Assembly (NCBI RefSeq): GCF_900111355.1
Contig: NZ_FOHA01000008.1
Location: 47,999 to 111,998, forward strand
Direction of reading: 5' to 3'
Length of the DNA stretch: 64,000 bases
Origin: Isobaculum melis
GTDB taxonomy: Bacteria > Bacillota > Bacilli > Lactobacillales > Carnobacteriaceae
The notes under the pieces are model-generated. The model had not been told where the DNA came from and ran no database searches. It saw nothing but the letters and a program-made list of their open reading frames with translations. The first letter of the stretch is position 1; the number at the start of each line of letters is the position of its first letter. Shown here in pieces: positions 16,975 through 27,687 of this stretch. A program made the translations under genes and the position numbers.

Positions 16975-17848
16975 TCAAAAAAGTTATAGTATACAGCCCT
17001 TTGGCCAGCTTTATTTGGTACCAACACCAATTGGTAATTTAGAAGATATGACCTTTCGTGGGGTAAGAACCCTTTCAGAGGTTGATTTAATTGCAGCTGA
17101 GGATACTAGAAATACACAAAAATTATTGAATCACTTTGAGATAAAAACGCCACAGCTTAGTTTTCATGAGCATAATTCAAGAGAACGAATTCCTCAGTTA
17201 ATTGAACGCTTAAAGAACGGCGAAAGTATTGCACAAGTGAGTGATGCTGGGATGCCTTCTATTAGTGATCCGGGGCATGATTTAGTGCTTGCCTGTCTTC
17301 AGGAGCAAATTGCCGTGATTCCTTTGCCAGGTGCAAATGCAGGGGTGACTGGATTAATTGCGTCAGGACTTGCACCACAGCCTTTTTACTTTTATGGTTT
17401 TTTACCTCGACAAAAAAAGGAACGCAAAGAAGCTTTGGAGCAATTGAATCAGCATCAAGAAACCACGATTTTATATGAATCACCACATCGTTTAAAAGAG
17501 GTGTTAAAAGCGATGGTTGATGTATTTGGGACGCAGCGTCAGGTGGTTTTATGTCGTGAATTAACGAAAAAATTTGAAGAATTTTTAAGAGGAACACTAG
17601 AGGAAGCTTTAACTTGGGCCAATGAATCTGACATTCGTGGAGAGTTTTGTTTATTTTTAGAAGGAAATAAAGAAGGATCAAGAGTAACTGAGCAAGATGC
17701 TGAATGGGAAAATTGGTCGATTCTTGAACATGTTGAGCAGCTCATAGCTAACCAATTAAGTAGTAAAGAAGCGATTAAAGAAGTGGCGAAAGTACGTGGT
17801 TTGAAAAAGCAAGAAGTCTATCATGTGTATCATGTTGAAAATGATTAG
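16964..17848 (+). CDS. rsmI: 16S rRNA (cytidine-1402 2'-O) methyltransferase
   Basis: A 294-residue tetrapyrrole-methylase-fold enzyme. Its motifs are LYLVPTPIGNLEDMTFR, AAEDTRNTQKLLNH, SDAGMPSISDPG and the FYGFLPR segment. RsmI methylates the ribose of C1402 in the decoding centre. Members of the family usually begin close to the LYLVPTPIGN strand, so the first 15 residues here are a short extension. Confidence 0.95.
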   Translation: MINSQKSYSIQPFGQLYLVPTPIGNLEDMTFRGVRTLSEVDLIAAEDTRNTQKLLNHFEIKTPQLSFHEHNSRERIPQLIERLKNGESIAQVSDAGMPSISDPGHDLVLACLQEQIAVIPLPGANAGVTGLIASGLAPQPFYFYGFLPRQKKERKEALEQLNQHQETTILYESPHRLKEVLKAMVDVFGTQRQVVLCRELTKKFEEFLRGTLEEALTWANESDIRGEFCLFLEGNKEGSRVTEQDAEWENWSILEHVEQLIANQLSSKEAIKEVAKVRGLKKQEVYHVYHVEND

Positions 17849-17862
17849 GGGAGAGCAGAAAG

Positions 17863-19062
17863 ATGACAAAAGCACCAAATTATAAACAAGCAATTGCCAT
17901 TTTATATTTGAATTATTTGATTCATGGTATGGGTGTACTGATGCTTTCACAAAATATGGGCGCTTTAATGACCCAATGGCAAACAGGTAGCGATGGTGTT
18001 TTCTTTGTAGCATCTGCTTTAGGGATTGGCCGATTATTGATTTTGCCAGTTTCAGGCGTGCTATCAGATAAGCTTGGTAGAAAGCCAGTCATTATAACAG
18101 GAATGTTGGTTTATATTGGGTTCTTTTTAGGTATTTTAGTGAGCCCAACGATTCAAATTGCTTTTGCGGTGGCCTTATTAGCAGGTGCTGCAAACTCTAT
18201 TTTAGATTCAGGCACTTATCCGGCATTAATGGAGGCTTATCCTGCGGCGGCGGGGAGTGCAGGGATTTTAGTCAAGGCCTTTATTTCAATTGGACAATTT
18301 CTATTACCCTTCCTTGTGAATTTAATTGCAAAGCAGCAGGCTTATTATGGCCTCACCTTTTTATTGAGTGCAGGGATTTTATTCGTCAGTCTATTATTTT
18401 TAATCAAAGCCCCCTTTCCAACTAGCCAAATCACTCAAAAGCAACAGTCAAGTGATGAAAAAATCATTCCTTTTGTAAAAAAAGCACATTTATTACTAGA
18501 CGGATTGCCTCTTATTTTAATTGGGTTTACCTCCACAGCAACTTTTCTACTTGTGTCAAATGGCATCGGACAATATGCTCAAAGTGTGCTGCATCTGTCT
18601 GAAGCTACAGGAAGACAACTGGTTAGTTATTATAGTGTAACTTCTTTATTAGGAGCGGTTCTGACCTCAATTTTTGTAAAAAAATGGGTAAAAGGTACCG
18701 TTTTATTAATCATTTATCCATTCATTTCATGTCTGTCTTTATGCAGCTTATACTTTTTTCCATCTCAACAAATGGTGACGATAGTGACGGCTCTTGTAGG
18801 GTTTTTCGCAGCAGGTGGGGTGCTTCAATTAGCCATTACAACAATGTCCGAATTATTTCCACAAGGAAAAGGACGGGCAACTGCAATGGTGGGGATTGCT
18901 TCTAGTTTTGCTTCGTTTGCAGCACCCGCAATTTTAGCCATTATTTCAAAAAGTGATGTTAGTTTAATGATTTTAATTGATGCTGGAATTGCTTTATTGG
19001 GTTGTTTATGTGCAATCATTGTTTATTTGCGTTATCATAAGTTGTTAGGACATGTAAAGTGA
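17863..19062 (+). CDS. Major facilitator superfamily transporter
   Basis: A 399-residue protein with 12 predicted membrane segments. It has the MFS loop motif between segments 2 and 3 (GVLSDKLGRKPVI) and a central hydrophilic loop (residues about 187-210, with ITQKQQSSDEK). The substrate is unknown; the style resembles sugar/drug or shikimate-like MFS carriers. It lies 14 bases after rsmI with an AGGGGAGAG ribosome site. Confidence 0.88.
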   Translation: MTKAPNYKQAIAILYLNYLIHGMGVLMLSQNMGALMTQWQTGSDGVFFVASALGIGRLLILPVSGVLSDKLGRKPVIITGMLVYIGFFLGILVSPTIQIAFAVALLAGAANSILDSGTYPALMEAYPAAAGSAGILVKAFISIGQFLLPFLVNLIAKQQAYYGLTFLLSAGILFVSLLFLIKAPFPTSQITQKQQSSDEKIIPFVKKAHLLLDGLPLILIGFTSTATFLLVSNGIGQYAQSVLHLSEATGRQLVSYYSVTSLLGAVLTSIFVKKWVKGTVLLIIYPFISCLSLCSLYFFPSQQMVTIVTALVGFFAAGGVLQLAITTMSELFPQGKGRATAMVGIASSFASFAAPAILAIISKSDVSLMILIDAGIALLGCLCAIIVYLRYHKLLGHVK

Positions 19063-19072
19063 GGGTGTAAAA

Positions 19073-19915
19073 ATGAAAAAAATTGTATTTTTTGATGTAG
19101 ATGGTACCTTGTTAACACCTCAAAGAGAAGTGCCTAAAAGTGTAAAGTCGTCTATTCAAGCTTTGCAAGAGCAGGGGATTATTTGTGCGATTGCGACAGG
19201 TCGACCACCTTTTGGTATTTTCCCATATTTAGAATCTTTAAATATGGATACCTTTGTTTCTTTAAATGGTCAATATGTGATATCAAAAGGTGAAGTTGTT
19301 TATGCCAACCAAGTAAACCATCATTCATTGAAGCAGCTAGTTGAAGTCGCAGAACAGCATAAGCACCGCATTTCATTTGTGACACCAGATGAGATGATAG
19401 GGAATGCACCCAATTGGTATGGCTTGATGCAATCAAAGAATTTTTTGATTAAATTGGGAAGTTTAATTGTACCTGAACGGATTCAAAAGAAAGTAGCAGA
19501 ATTTGTAACAAGACATCACAAGTACCAAAAAATAGTACCTTCAGACTATGAAGGTAAAGAAATCTATCAAGTGATTTTACATGCACCTGAAATTTTTGAT
19601 AGCTACTATCAAGAGAAATTTCCAGATTATCGTTTCACAAGATGGGGTTCAGGCTCAATGGATGTTTGTCCAGATAATGGGTCAAAAGCAGTTGGAATTG
19701 AAGCGTTACTTGATTATTTGGAGATTGATTTAGCACATAGCTATGCTTTTGGTGATGGCTTAAATGACATTGAAATGCTGCAATATGTTGGGACTGGGGT
19801 TGCCATGGGAAATGGCCGTGTAGAATTAAAAGAAGTCGCAGATGTGATTACGGCAGATGCTAAAGATGATGGAATTTTAAAAGGGCTACAAAAAGTTGGC
19901 TTACTAAAAAAATAA
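19073..19915 (+). CDS. HAD-superfamily phosphatase, Cof type
   Basis: A 280-residue HAD hydrolase of the Cof/YidA group (class IIB cap). Motif I is FFDVDGTLLTP with nucleophile Asp8, motif II is AIATGRPP, and motif IV is FGDGLNDIEML. Such enzymes dephosphorylate sugar phosphates, FMN or pyridoxal phosphate. It follows the MFS gene by 10 bases and a shared transcript is likely. Confidence 0.92.
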   Translation: MKKIVFFDVDGTLLTPQREVPKSVKSSIQALQEQGIICAIATGRPPFGIFPYLESLNMDTFVSLNGQYVISKGEVVYANQVNHHSLKQLVEVAEQHKHRISFVTPDEMIGNAPNWYGLMQSKNFLIKLGSLIVPERIQKKVAEFVTRHHKYQKIVPSDYEGKEIYQVILHAPEIFDSYYQEKFPDYRFTRWGSGSMDVCPDNGSKAVGIEALLDYLEIDLAHSYAFGDGLNDIEMLQYVGTGVAMGNGRVELKEVADVITADAKDDGILKGLQKVGLLKK

Positions 19916-19921
19916 TAATTG

Positions 19922-20160
19922 TCATGCCTCTTAGGATTTTTAATCCTTAGAGACATGATACAGATCAAACACAGTTTGACTCTGAACCTTATGAAGTTGT
20001 TGTGATCGAAGCGGAGTAGGTACCAATCTGTATTTGTTCAACTCATTTACAGTGGTTCTTGACAATTGCAAACCAAACCAAATTTTTGGACACCGTTTAT
20101 AGAAGCAATTTACGCGGTTGTGATAAAACTTTAGAGTTTTGTTACAACCACATTTTAATG
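19922..20160 (+). repeat. Composite intergenic repeat, copy A
   Basis: It begins with a hairpin (TCATGCCTCTTAGGATT / AATCCTTAGAGACATGA, 19922-19958) that can end the HAD transcript. A ~70-bp block (TTGTTGTGATCGAAGCGGAG) and a spacer block (GGTTCTTGACAATTGCA) follow. Then comes the lead box TTTTTGGACACCGTTTATAG (20083-20102) and a 15-bp hairpin with a 4-base loop at 20116-20149. The same parts occur in the same order, on the other strand, at 53046-53418. Confidence 0.8.
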
Positions 20161-20181
20161 AATCAGAAAGGATGTGCGTTT

Positions 20182-20901
20182 ATGCTACCAGTTGGACCAA
20201 TTGTCGATTGTTTAGGAGCGTTATTAGGAGCAGTTTTAGGATCAGTAATCGGACATAAAATTCCGAGTAGAATTAGAGAGGGGTTACCATTAACCTTTGG
20301 CATTATCTCGTTAGGCATGGGGATTAGTATGGTGATGAAAGTACATAGTTTACCACCAATTATTTTGTCATTGTTAATAGGAAGTGTGATTGGAGAAGGC
20401 TTTCGTTTAGAGCAATTGGTTGAAAAAATCGCATTTAAAGTGAAAAGACCAATTGATAAGCTATTTCCAAATAATCAATCTTCAGAGTCAGATGATGTAT
20501 TTATGCAAAAATTTGTTGCAGTATTAATTGTTTTTACAGTGGGACCTACTGGGATTTTTGGGGCTTTAAATGAAGGGATTACTGGAGATGCGAGTATGTT
20601 GATTTCTAAAGGGTTATTAGATTTTTGTACCGCCGCTATTTTTGCTGCCGCCCTAGGCTATATTGTTTGCTTAACTGTGATTCCTCAAATGATTATTACC
20701 TTTGGCTTGTTTTTCTTAGCGGGTGTTATTATGCCACTGACCACTCCTGAAATGATTGCAAACTTTTCTGCTTGTGGTGGCATGATGATGATGGCAACAG
20801 GATTTAGAATTTCAGGAATTAAAAACTTTCCGATTACGAATTTAATTCCTGGTTTAATTCTTGTGATGCCAATTACAGCATTATGGATGATGATTTTTTA
20901 A
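20182..20901 (+). CDS. DUF554 family membrane protein
   Basis: A 239-residue membrane protein with about seven segments. It starts MLPVGPIVDCLGALLGAV and contains the glycine-rich GEGFRLEQL and GPTGIFGALNEG stretches of the DUF554 (YdfK/YqgA) family, whose function is unknown. ATG 20182 follows AGAAAGGA at good spacing. The longer frame upstream runs through the intergenic repeat and is not used. Its stop overlaps the stop of the convergent deacylase by a few bases. Confidence 0.88.
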   Translation: MLPVGPIVDCLGALLGAVLGSVIGHKIPSRIREGLPLTFGIISLGMGISMVMKVHSLPPIILSLLIGSVIGEGFRLEQLVEKIAFKVKRPIDKLFPNNQSSESDDVFMQKFVAVLIVFTVGPTGIFGALNEGITGDASMLISKGLLDFCTAAIFAAALGYIVCLTVIPQMIITFGLFFLAGVIMPLTTPEMIANFSACGGMMMMATGFRISGIKNFPITNLIPGLILVMPITALWMMIF

Positions 20902-21383
20902 GAAGCCTCAATTGTACTGATTTGTGCAAGGGTTGCGTGAACGACTGTGGTTAAATCAAGAGGGGAAATTTCAATTTGCATCCCTCGTTTGCCAGCAGAA
21001 ATGTATAAGCTCTCTTCTTTTATTGCCTCTTCGCAAATAAAAGTTGGGTAGCTTTTTTTCATGCCGATGGGGGAACAACCACCACGAATATAACCAGTAT
21101 ATTTTTGTAAATCTTTCATCGGCAGCATCTCAATTTTTTTATGTCCACTGACTTTAGCGAGTGCTTTTAGATTTAAATGATGATGTGCTGGGATACAGGC
21201 AACGACGATTTCTTTTTGATCGGTGGTGGTAACCAAGGTTTTATATAAACGGGTAGGTGCAATCTGGAGTTTTTGTGAGACTGAGACAGCATCTAAGTGT
21301 TCTTCATCCCAAGCAATTTCATGGGTTTCATAAGGGATTTTTTGCTGATCTAGCAAGCGACAAGCATTGGTTTTTTGTACCAT
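20898..21383 (-). CDS. Cys-tRNA(Pro)/aminoacyl-tRNA deacylase, YbaK/EbsC type
   Basis: A 161-residue YbaK/ProX-fold protein that removes wrongly attached amino acids from tRNA. Visible motifs are TRLYKTLVT and YIRGGCSPIGMKK (the conserved GGxSP-type loop), and ISAGKRGMQIEISPLDL near the C terminus. The ATG at 21383 (MVQKTNACRLL) is chosen because GAAGGAAA lies just upstream. It converges on the DUF554 gene. Confidence 0.9.
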   Translation of the reverse strand: MVQKTNACRLLDQQKIPYETHEIAWDEEHLDAVSVSQKLQIAPTRLYKTLVTTTDQKEIVVACIPAHHHLNLKALAKVSGHKKIEMLPMKDLQKYTGYIRGGCSPIGMKKSYPTFICEEAIKEESLYISAGKRGMQIEISPLDLTTVVHATLAQISTIEAS

Positions 21384-21503
21384 TATTTTTCCTTCTTTCT
21401 TAAGCAATAGCTGATTGTATTATAGCGTACAGAAACATTTTGAGCAAAATCGGTTATGGTGTCTTAGAAAATCCTGAATCTATCAAAAAAACAAGAGAAT
21501 TTA

Positions 21504-21512
21504 TGGTATAAT
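21504..21512 (+). promoter_or_regulatory. Extended -10 promoter of metG
   Basis: TGGTATAAT is an extended -10 element (TGn plus TATAAT) 64 bases before the metG start. The -35 region is poor. Confidence 0.5.
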
Positions 21513-21542
21513 GCAAAAGAGCAAACTCACGAGTTATTGTGA

Positions 21543-23606
<2,064 letters not shown>

Positions 23607-23651
23607 GAATGTTGGATAAGGTGCCTTTGCTTAAGACAATAAAAATAAAAA

Positions 23652-23692
23652 ACACATGAAATGCTTGTCTGCATTTCATGTGTTTTTTTTTA
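23652..23692 (+). terminator. Terminator of metG
   Basis: ACACATGAAATGC pairs perfectly with GCATTTCATGTGT and is followed by nine T. Confidence 0.92.
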
Positions 23693-23720
23693 GATTTATA
23701 TTTTTTCAAAAGCAATCAAT

Positions 23721-24956
23721 TTAGCCTCTTGTTAACCAGCCGTCTTCTTTTAAGCTTAATAAAGACATAAATTTTACAACAACTAAAATAAAAGAAGATA
23801 AAACAACCTCTAAAGGTGTAATCAATAACCAGGTTGCAAATTTTTCAAGTGGCTTCATATGTGGTGCACCTATTAAGTATAAAGCGGCTTCCAAATAGCG
23901 AATCGTTAAACGCATGATGATATAAAAAATCACAAAAGGATAGTAGCCAACCCAAATGGCATAAAAAAATGTGACCATAAAAACAGGTGTAGCTAGCCAT
24001 TGAACCATACCAATAAAAGGAAAGAATAAATCAACAACTGAAAGATTGGTAACTTGAAATGGAAAATATTTCCAGCCACCTTTTCCCCAACGTTTGCGTT
24101 GGTTTACTAAACCAGAAAATGTTTCTGGCATAGCAGAGTAGACCACGGATTCTTGAACACCTGTAGCTTTTCCTGTCATCACACAGTATAAACAAAGCTG
24201 TCTATCATCACTATAAGTACCTGCTGTGATATAGTGGTCAATATTATCAAAAAAGATTTCTTTACGATACATTGCCAATGCGCCGGAAGTCGTTTCAAGT
24301 GAGCCAGTGATGGAACGTGATGGGCGTGTGATGACACAGGAAATCCCAATATTTAAATCTGAAATACGTGTAATCAAATTATGATTATAATTTCTTGTAA
24401 CGACAAAACCTGTACAGCCTTTTAATTTTTCATCTTGTTCAAAGGCCAACATTAGTTGATAGACAGCATCATCTTCTAAAACAGAATCTGAATCCACCGT
24501 TAAAATGAAATCAGTTGTTTCGGAATCAATGGACTTTAGAGCCAGTGCTTGAGCTAGCCTCTTCCCTTTATTTTCTTGTACATGCCAATGAACACCTGGG
24601 CAATCAAAAGGGATAACGGCTGGTTTGGAGCCATCATCTACCACATGGATTTCTGCCACAGAGTAGCTTTGTCGCTTAATAGAAAGAATGGTTGCTTTTA
24701 ATAAATCGGCATCTTCGTTAAAAGCTGGAATAATAGCAACGACTTTAGCATTTTTTAGCTTATCTAGTTTAGCGTTTTTAGGTAGCCAGCGAAAAGTATA
24801 AGTATAAAAGAAAATTAAAACAATAATAGCCCCTGAAATCCAAACGAAAGTAGTGACATAGGAACTTTGATTTAAAAATAAAACCCATAAAACAACTGCA
24901 AAGATAATGGTCATTGTGATGGATATCATGAGATTTAAAAAAAATCTATTTCTCAA
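23721..24956 (-). CDS. HasA-like processive family 2 glycosyltransferase
   Basis: A 411-residue membrane glycosyltransferase. Two N-terminal membrane segments precede the GT-A domain, which has AIIPAFNED, VVDDGS, TVDSDS (DxD-like), TGSLETTSGALAMYR, DDRQL and the processive motif QRKRW. Four or so membrane segments follow. This layout and these motifs follow streptococcal hyaluronan synthase (HasA) closely, with a plausible role in making and extruding a polysaccharide. The start is TTG at 24956, preceded by AGAGGTG. It overlaps the stop codon of a 40-residue gene, which suggests coupled translation. The polymer is not known. Confidence 0.85.
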   Translation of the reverse strand: MRNRFFLNLMISITMTIIFAVVLWVLFLNQSSYVTTFVWISGAIIVLIFFYTYTFRWLPKNAKLDKLKNAKVVAIIPAFNEDADLLKATILSIKRQSYSVAEIHVVDDGSKPAVIPFDCPGVHWHVQENKGKRLAQALALKSIDSETTDFILTVDSDSVLEDDAVYQLMLAFEQDEKLKGCTGFVVTRNYNHNLITRISDLNIGISCVITRPSRSITGSLETTSGALAMYRKEIFFDNIDHYITAGTYSDDRQLCLYCVMTGKATGVQESVVYSAMPETFSGLVNQRKRWGKGGWKYFPFQVTNLSVVDLFFPFIGMVQWLATPVFMVTFFYAIWVGYYPFVIFYIIMRLTIRYLEAALYLIGAPHMKPLEKFATWLLITPLEVVLSSFILVVVKFMSLLSLKEDGWLTRG

Positions 24957-25075
24957 TGCTTAGCACCTCTATTTTTTATGTATTTCTCTTTTCTTGTTAA
25001 GATTTTATAAATAAGACATCCCAATGCTAATAAAATAGCAATCCATAAAGTAATTAGACCTGTTAGGTTAAGCAT
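24953..25075 (-). CDS. 40-residue membrane miniprotein coupled to the glycosyltransferase
   Basis: A short frame reads MLNLTGLITLWIAILLALG, then CLIYKILTRKEKYIKNRGAK and a final His: one membrane helix and a strongly basic tail. An ideal ribosome site (CAGGAGGAAAATA) precedes the ATG. Its TGA stop overlaps the TTG start of the glycosyltransferase (TTGA), and AGAGGTG inside its 3' end is the ribosome site for that gene. No family is recognised. Small membrane partners are known for some exopolysaccharide synthases (for example IcaD/PgaD), but no similarity is claimed. Confidence 0.75.
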   Translation of the reverse strand: MLNLTGLITLWIAILLALGCLIYKILTRKEKYIKNRGAKH

Positions 25076-25211
25076 TATTTTCCTCCTGAAATGAGTTATT
25101 CTCAAAGTATTCAAAGTGTTGAATGTTATCACTATATAATAGCGTTCCCCTGTACTTGTTGCAAGCTAAAAATAGAAGGCCTATTCTGTAAACAGAGTGG
25201 GAGAGCTAGCG

Positions 25212-26510
25212 TTATAAATAAAAAACATGTTCTTTATTCGCTAAAACTCCTTTTGTATCAAGGATTAATTTACTATTATTGACAATTTCAGTTTGGTTAA
25301 ATGCCTGATGATCGACTAAGAAAACGACTAAGTCATAAGTATGTAATTGTTGATAGTCTACTTTTTTGATAGCTCTCTCGTGCTGATTGATTTCAATTTT
25401 ATCAACTAAAGGATCCATGATATCCACGATTGCACCATAAGCTTCTAATTCTTGAACCAATGTGTGGACCGCAGACTCTCTTGTATCAGAGATATTTTTT
25501 TTATAGCTAGCGCCTAATATGATGAGGCGACTATTTTTGATTGCACGCTCACTTTCATTCAATATTTTAATGATTTTTTGTAAAGTGTAAGACATCATGC
25601 TGTCATTAATGTGTCCTGCAGCTTGAATAAGACGTAAGTCCACTCGATATTTTTGAGCATGCCAAATGAGGTAATACGGATCGACAGGAATGCAATGACC
25701 ACCAATTCCAACAGTTGGATAAAAAGGCATAAAGCCAAATGGTTTGGTTGCTGCAGCTTGGATAACCTCATAAGGATTGATTGACATTGCATTGCTAATT
25801 AGTGCTAATTCGTTCGCAAGGGCAATGTTAACAAAACGAAATGTGTTTTCATATAATTTAGTCAATTCAGCTGTTTGTGTATTTTTTACAAGATATGTAT
25901 TTTCTCCGATAAAGGCTTTTGCTAATGCTGCACAATTTGGCGTATGCCCACCAATTATTTTACATGTATTTTCATGTGTATAAAGATGGTTTAAAGGGTC
26001 TATACGTTCTGGGGAATAAGCAACAAAAAGATCTTCTCCAATTATATAGCCTTTATTTTCTAATGCGGTTACTAAATAGTCTTCAGTTGTGCCAGGATAG
26101 GTTGTACTTTCTAAAATAATCAGTTGACCTTTTCTTGCATATTTGACGATATTCTCAGCAGCTTCTTTTACATAAGATAAATCTGGTGTTCTGTTATCGT
26201 GGACAGGCGTTGGTACATCAATTAATAGAATATCTCTGCTATGTATTTCTGAAAAATCATTTGTTGCAAGTAAAGTACCTTTTCTTACCTGTTCTGATAG
26301 TTCATTTGATGTCACATCTTCAATATAGCTCAGCCCATTGTTTATATTCGCTACTTTTAATTCATCAATATCAAAACCTAAAACATGATATCCTTTTTTT
26401 GCATAGGTTAGACAGGTGGGTAAGCCAACATATCCTAAACCAATAATTCCTATTTTAGCTTGATAATTTGTAATGCTTGTCAATAATTGATCATATTCTA
26501 TCGTACTCAT
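25212..26510 (-). CDS. Nucleotide-sugar (UDP-GlcNAc/UDP-Glc type) 6-dehydrogenase
   Basis: A 432-residue NAD-dependent dehydrogenase that oxidises the C6 of a UDP-sugar to a uronic acid. The Rossmann motif is IGIIGLGYVGLP, and the catalytic cysteine lies in GIGGHCIPVDPYYL. SPERIDP and the C-terminal domain with ILGASYKKNISDTRES are present. The length and the SPER(I/V)DP plus GGHCIPVDP style fit the WbpA/UDP-GlcNAc dehydrogenase group better than streptococcal HasB. ATG 26510 follows AAAGGAGTG; the upstream GTG is rejected. It lies upstream of the miniprotein and glycosyltransferase on the same strand, so it probably supplies their substrate. Confidence 0.88.
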   Translation of the reverse strand: MSTIEYDQLLTSITNYQAKIGIIGLGYVGLPTCLTYAKKGYHVLGFDIDELKVANINNGLSYIEDVTSNELSEQVRKGTLLATNDFSEIHSRDILLIDVPTPVHDNRTPDLSYVKEAAENIVKYARKGQLIILESTTYPGTTEDYLVTALENKGYIIGEDLFVAYSPERIDPLNHLYTHENTCKIIGGHTPNCAALAKAFIGENTYLVKNTQTAELTKLYENTFRFVNIALANELALISNAMSINPYEVIQAAATKPFGFMPFYPTVGIGGHCIPVDPYYLIWHAQKYRVDLRLIQAAGHINDSMMSYTLQKIIKILNESERAIKNSRLIILGASYKKNISDTRESAVHTLVQELEAYGAIVDIMDPLVDKIEINQHERAIKKVDYQQLHTYDLVVFLVDHQAFNQTEIVNNSKLILDTKGVLANKEHVFYL

Positions 26511-26519
26511 GAGACACAC

Positions 26520-26950
26520 TCCTTTATTTTATAGCAATATCTATCATCAATTTTGTGTGGACGCGAAATATTTGATGATGATTTGCAATTTTTTAATGCG
26601 TCTCTTGTTGGGGCGAGAAGAATAAATATTCTTGAACCTTACCATTATGCTATTAATTAATAATTAAATGTTACTTTAAAGATAATGGTAGAAGCGTTTT
26701 TTAAAGTTTCTTCTCAATATGTTTTTAGTATATTGTTTTATGCTTTAATAGTTTGGTTTTGTGGAGAAAAACTTTAAAACAGCTGTTTTCCTCTTATTTG
26801 TCAAAGATTTTAATAATATTAGTATAACTTTTTTTAGAGGGAATGTGAACAGTTTTTTATAAGTTTTTCTGTTTTGTTAAATAGTTGATTTTAGCAGCGA
26901 GAATATTTTTTAGACTGCTATTCTTTAAATGAATAGATACTTTGTTTGTC
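26520..26950. other. AT-rich intergenic region, divergent promoters
   Basis: No credible gene is seen. Inverted repeats are present: ATCATCAA (26543-26550) with TTGATGAT (26572-26579), in the leader of the dehydrogenase, and TACCATTAT (26640-26648) with ATAATGGTA (26682-26690). Either could be a regulator site or a leader hairpin. Confidence 0.4.
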
Positions 26951-26986
26951 TAAATGTGTATAATAAATAATACGAGGGGGGATAAC

Positions 26987-27355
26987 ATGAAAATGAATGA
27001 AGATTACCTTATGAGAGAATTTGAAGGGAGTTCCTTGATGGCTGGAGCGCTATTTAATAAAAAGGCAGAGACCGTTGAGTTAAAGCTAGAAGCAGATGCA
27101 CAAGGAGATGGTTTGTCCATTCAAGAAATGATGATGCGAATGATTGTAGCACATAAGATTAATGCAGCAGAAAATTATTTATTTGCCCTAAAAGAACAAA
27201 TTTCTGACAAAGATATGCGACTATTAGGGGAGTGGTTTTATATGGAGTTGGAAAAATTAAGTGATGAAGCGTTGGCTGCTGCTGACTTCTCTAAAGCTGA
27301 AATGATTCAAGGGAAAGAAGAATTATTGGCTTCATTAAATAAGGCTAAGGACTGA
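26987..27355 (+). CDS. Small helical cytosolic protein, unknown function
   Basis: A 122-residue, mostly helical, acidic protein (MKMNEDYLMREFEGSSLMAG, then LSIQEMMMRMIVAHKINAAE). It has no signal peptide or membrane segment. ATG 26987 follows GAGGGGGGATAAC; the longer frame upstream is rejected because a TATAAT box (26959-26964) lies inside it. I do not recognise the family with certainty. It is followed by another small gene with its own TATAAT box. Confidence 0.7.
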   Translation: MKMNEDYLMREFEGSSLMAGALFNKKAETVELKLEADAQGDGLSIQEMMMRMIVAHKINAAENYLFALKEQISDKDMRLLGEWFYMELEKLSDEALAAADFSKAEMIQGKEELLASLNKAKD

Positions 27356-27421
27356 TGTAGAAGCTTAATGAAATCAGTTATAATAAAAACAGCATGATGA
27401 AGTGGCAGAGGAGGAATGAAG

Positions 27422-27622
27422 ATGTCGGAGGATGTACAACTAGAAATTGAAAGATTACGTTTGGAAAATGAAAATTTACGGTTGAAATTAGATCAAGCGG
27501 ATTTGGAAGCAGAATCAGGAAAGTATCATTGGGTATGGGTATTTGTACCACTAGCTGGTATTATTGGCATATTTGGACCAGGACTTTTGGATGCCATTTC
27601 AAAATTTATAGGCAGCTGGTAG
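27422..27622 (+). CDS. Small coiled-coil membrane-anchored protein
   Basis: A 66-residue protein: an N-terminal charged coiled coil (residues 1-33, LEIERLRLENENLRLKLDQA), then one membrane helix (WVWVFVPLAGIIGIFGPGLL). ATG 27422 is chosen over 27416 because AGAGGAGG then has normal spacing. TATAAT at about 27379-27384 suggests its own promoter. The function is unknown; the layout resembles small adaptor or septum-associated proteins. Confidence 0.65.
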   Translation: MSEDVQLEIERLRLENENLRLKLDQADLEAESGKYHWVWVFVPLAGIIGIFGPGLLDAISKFIGSW

Positions 27623-27655
27623 ATAGGATACATAGTTTTAGATGTAGAATAAAAA

Positions 27656-27687
27656 ATAACCGGAGACTATGTGTCTCTGGTTATTTT
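27656..27687 (+). terminator. Convergent terminator
   Basis: ATAACCGGAGAC pairs with GTCTCTGGTTAT (one wobble) and is followed by TTT. It lies between the convergent 66-residue gene and the ASCH gene and may serve both. Confidence 0.8.

Noticed and set aside
20059..20181. Longer start for the DUF554 protein
   Set aside because: The extra 41 residues come from the repeat hairpin and have no family similarity; AGAAAGGA supports ATG 20182.
25777..26446. Plus-strand frames opposite the nucleotide-sugar dehydrogenase
   Set aside because: They are shadows of a gene with strong family motifs on the minus strand.
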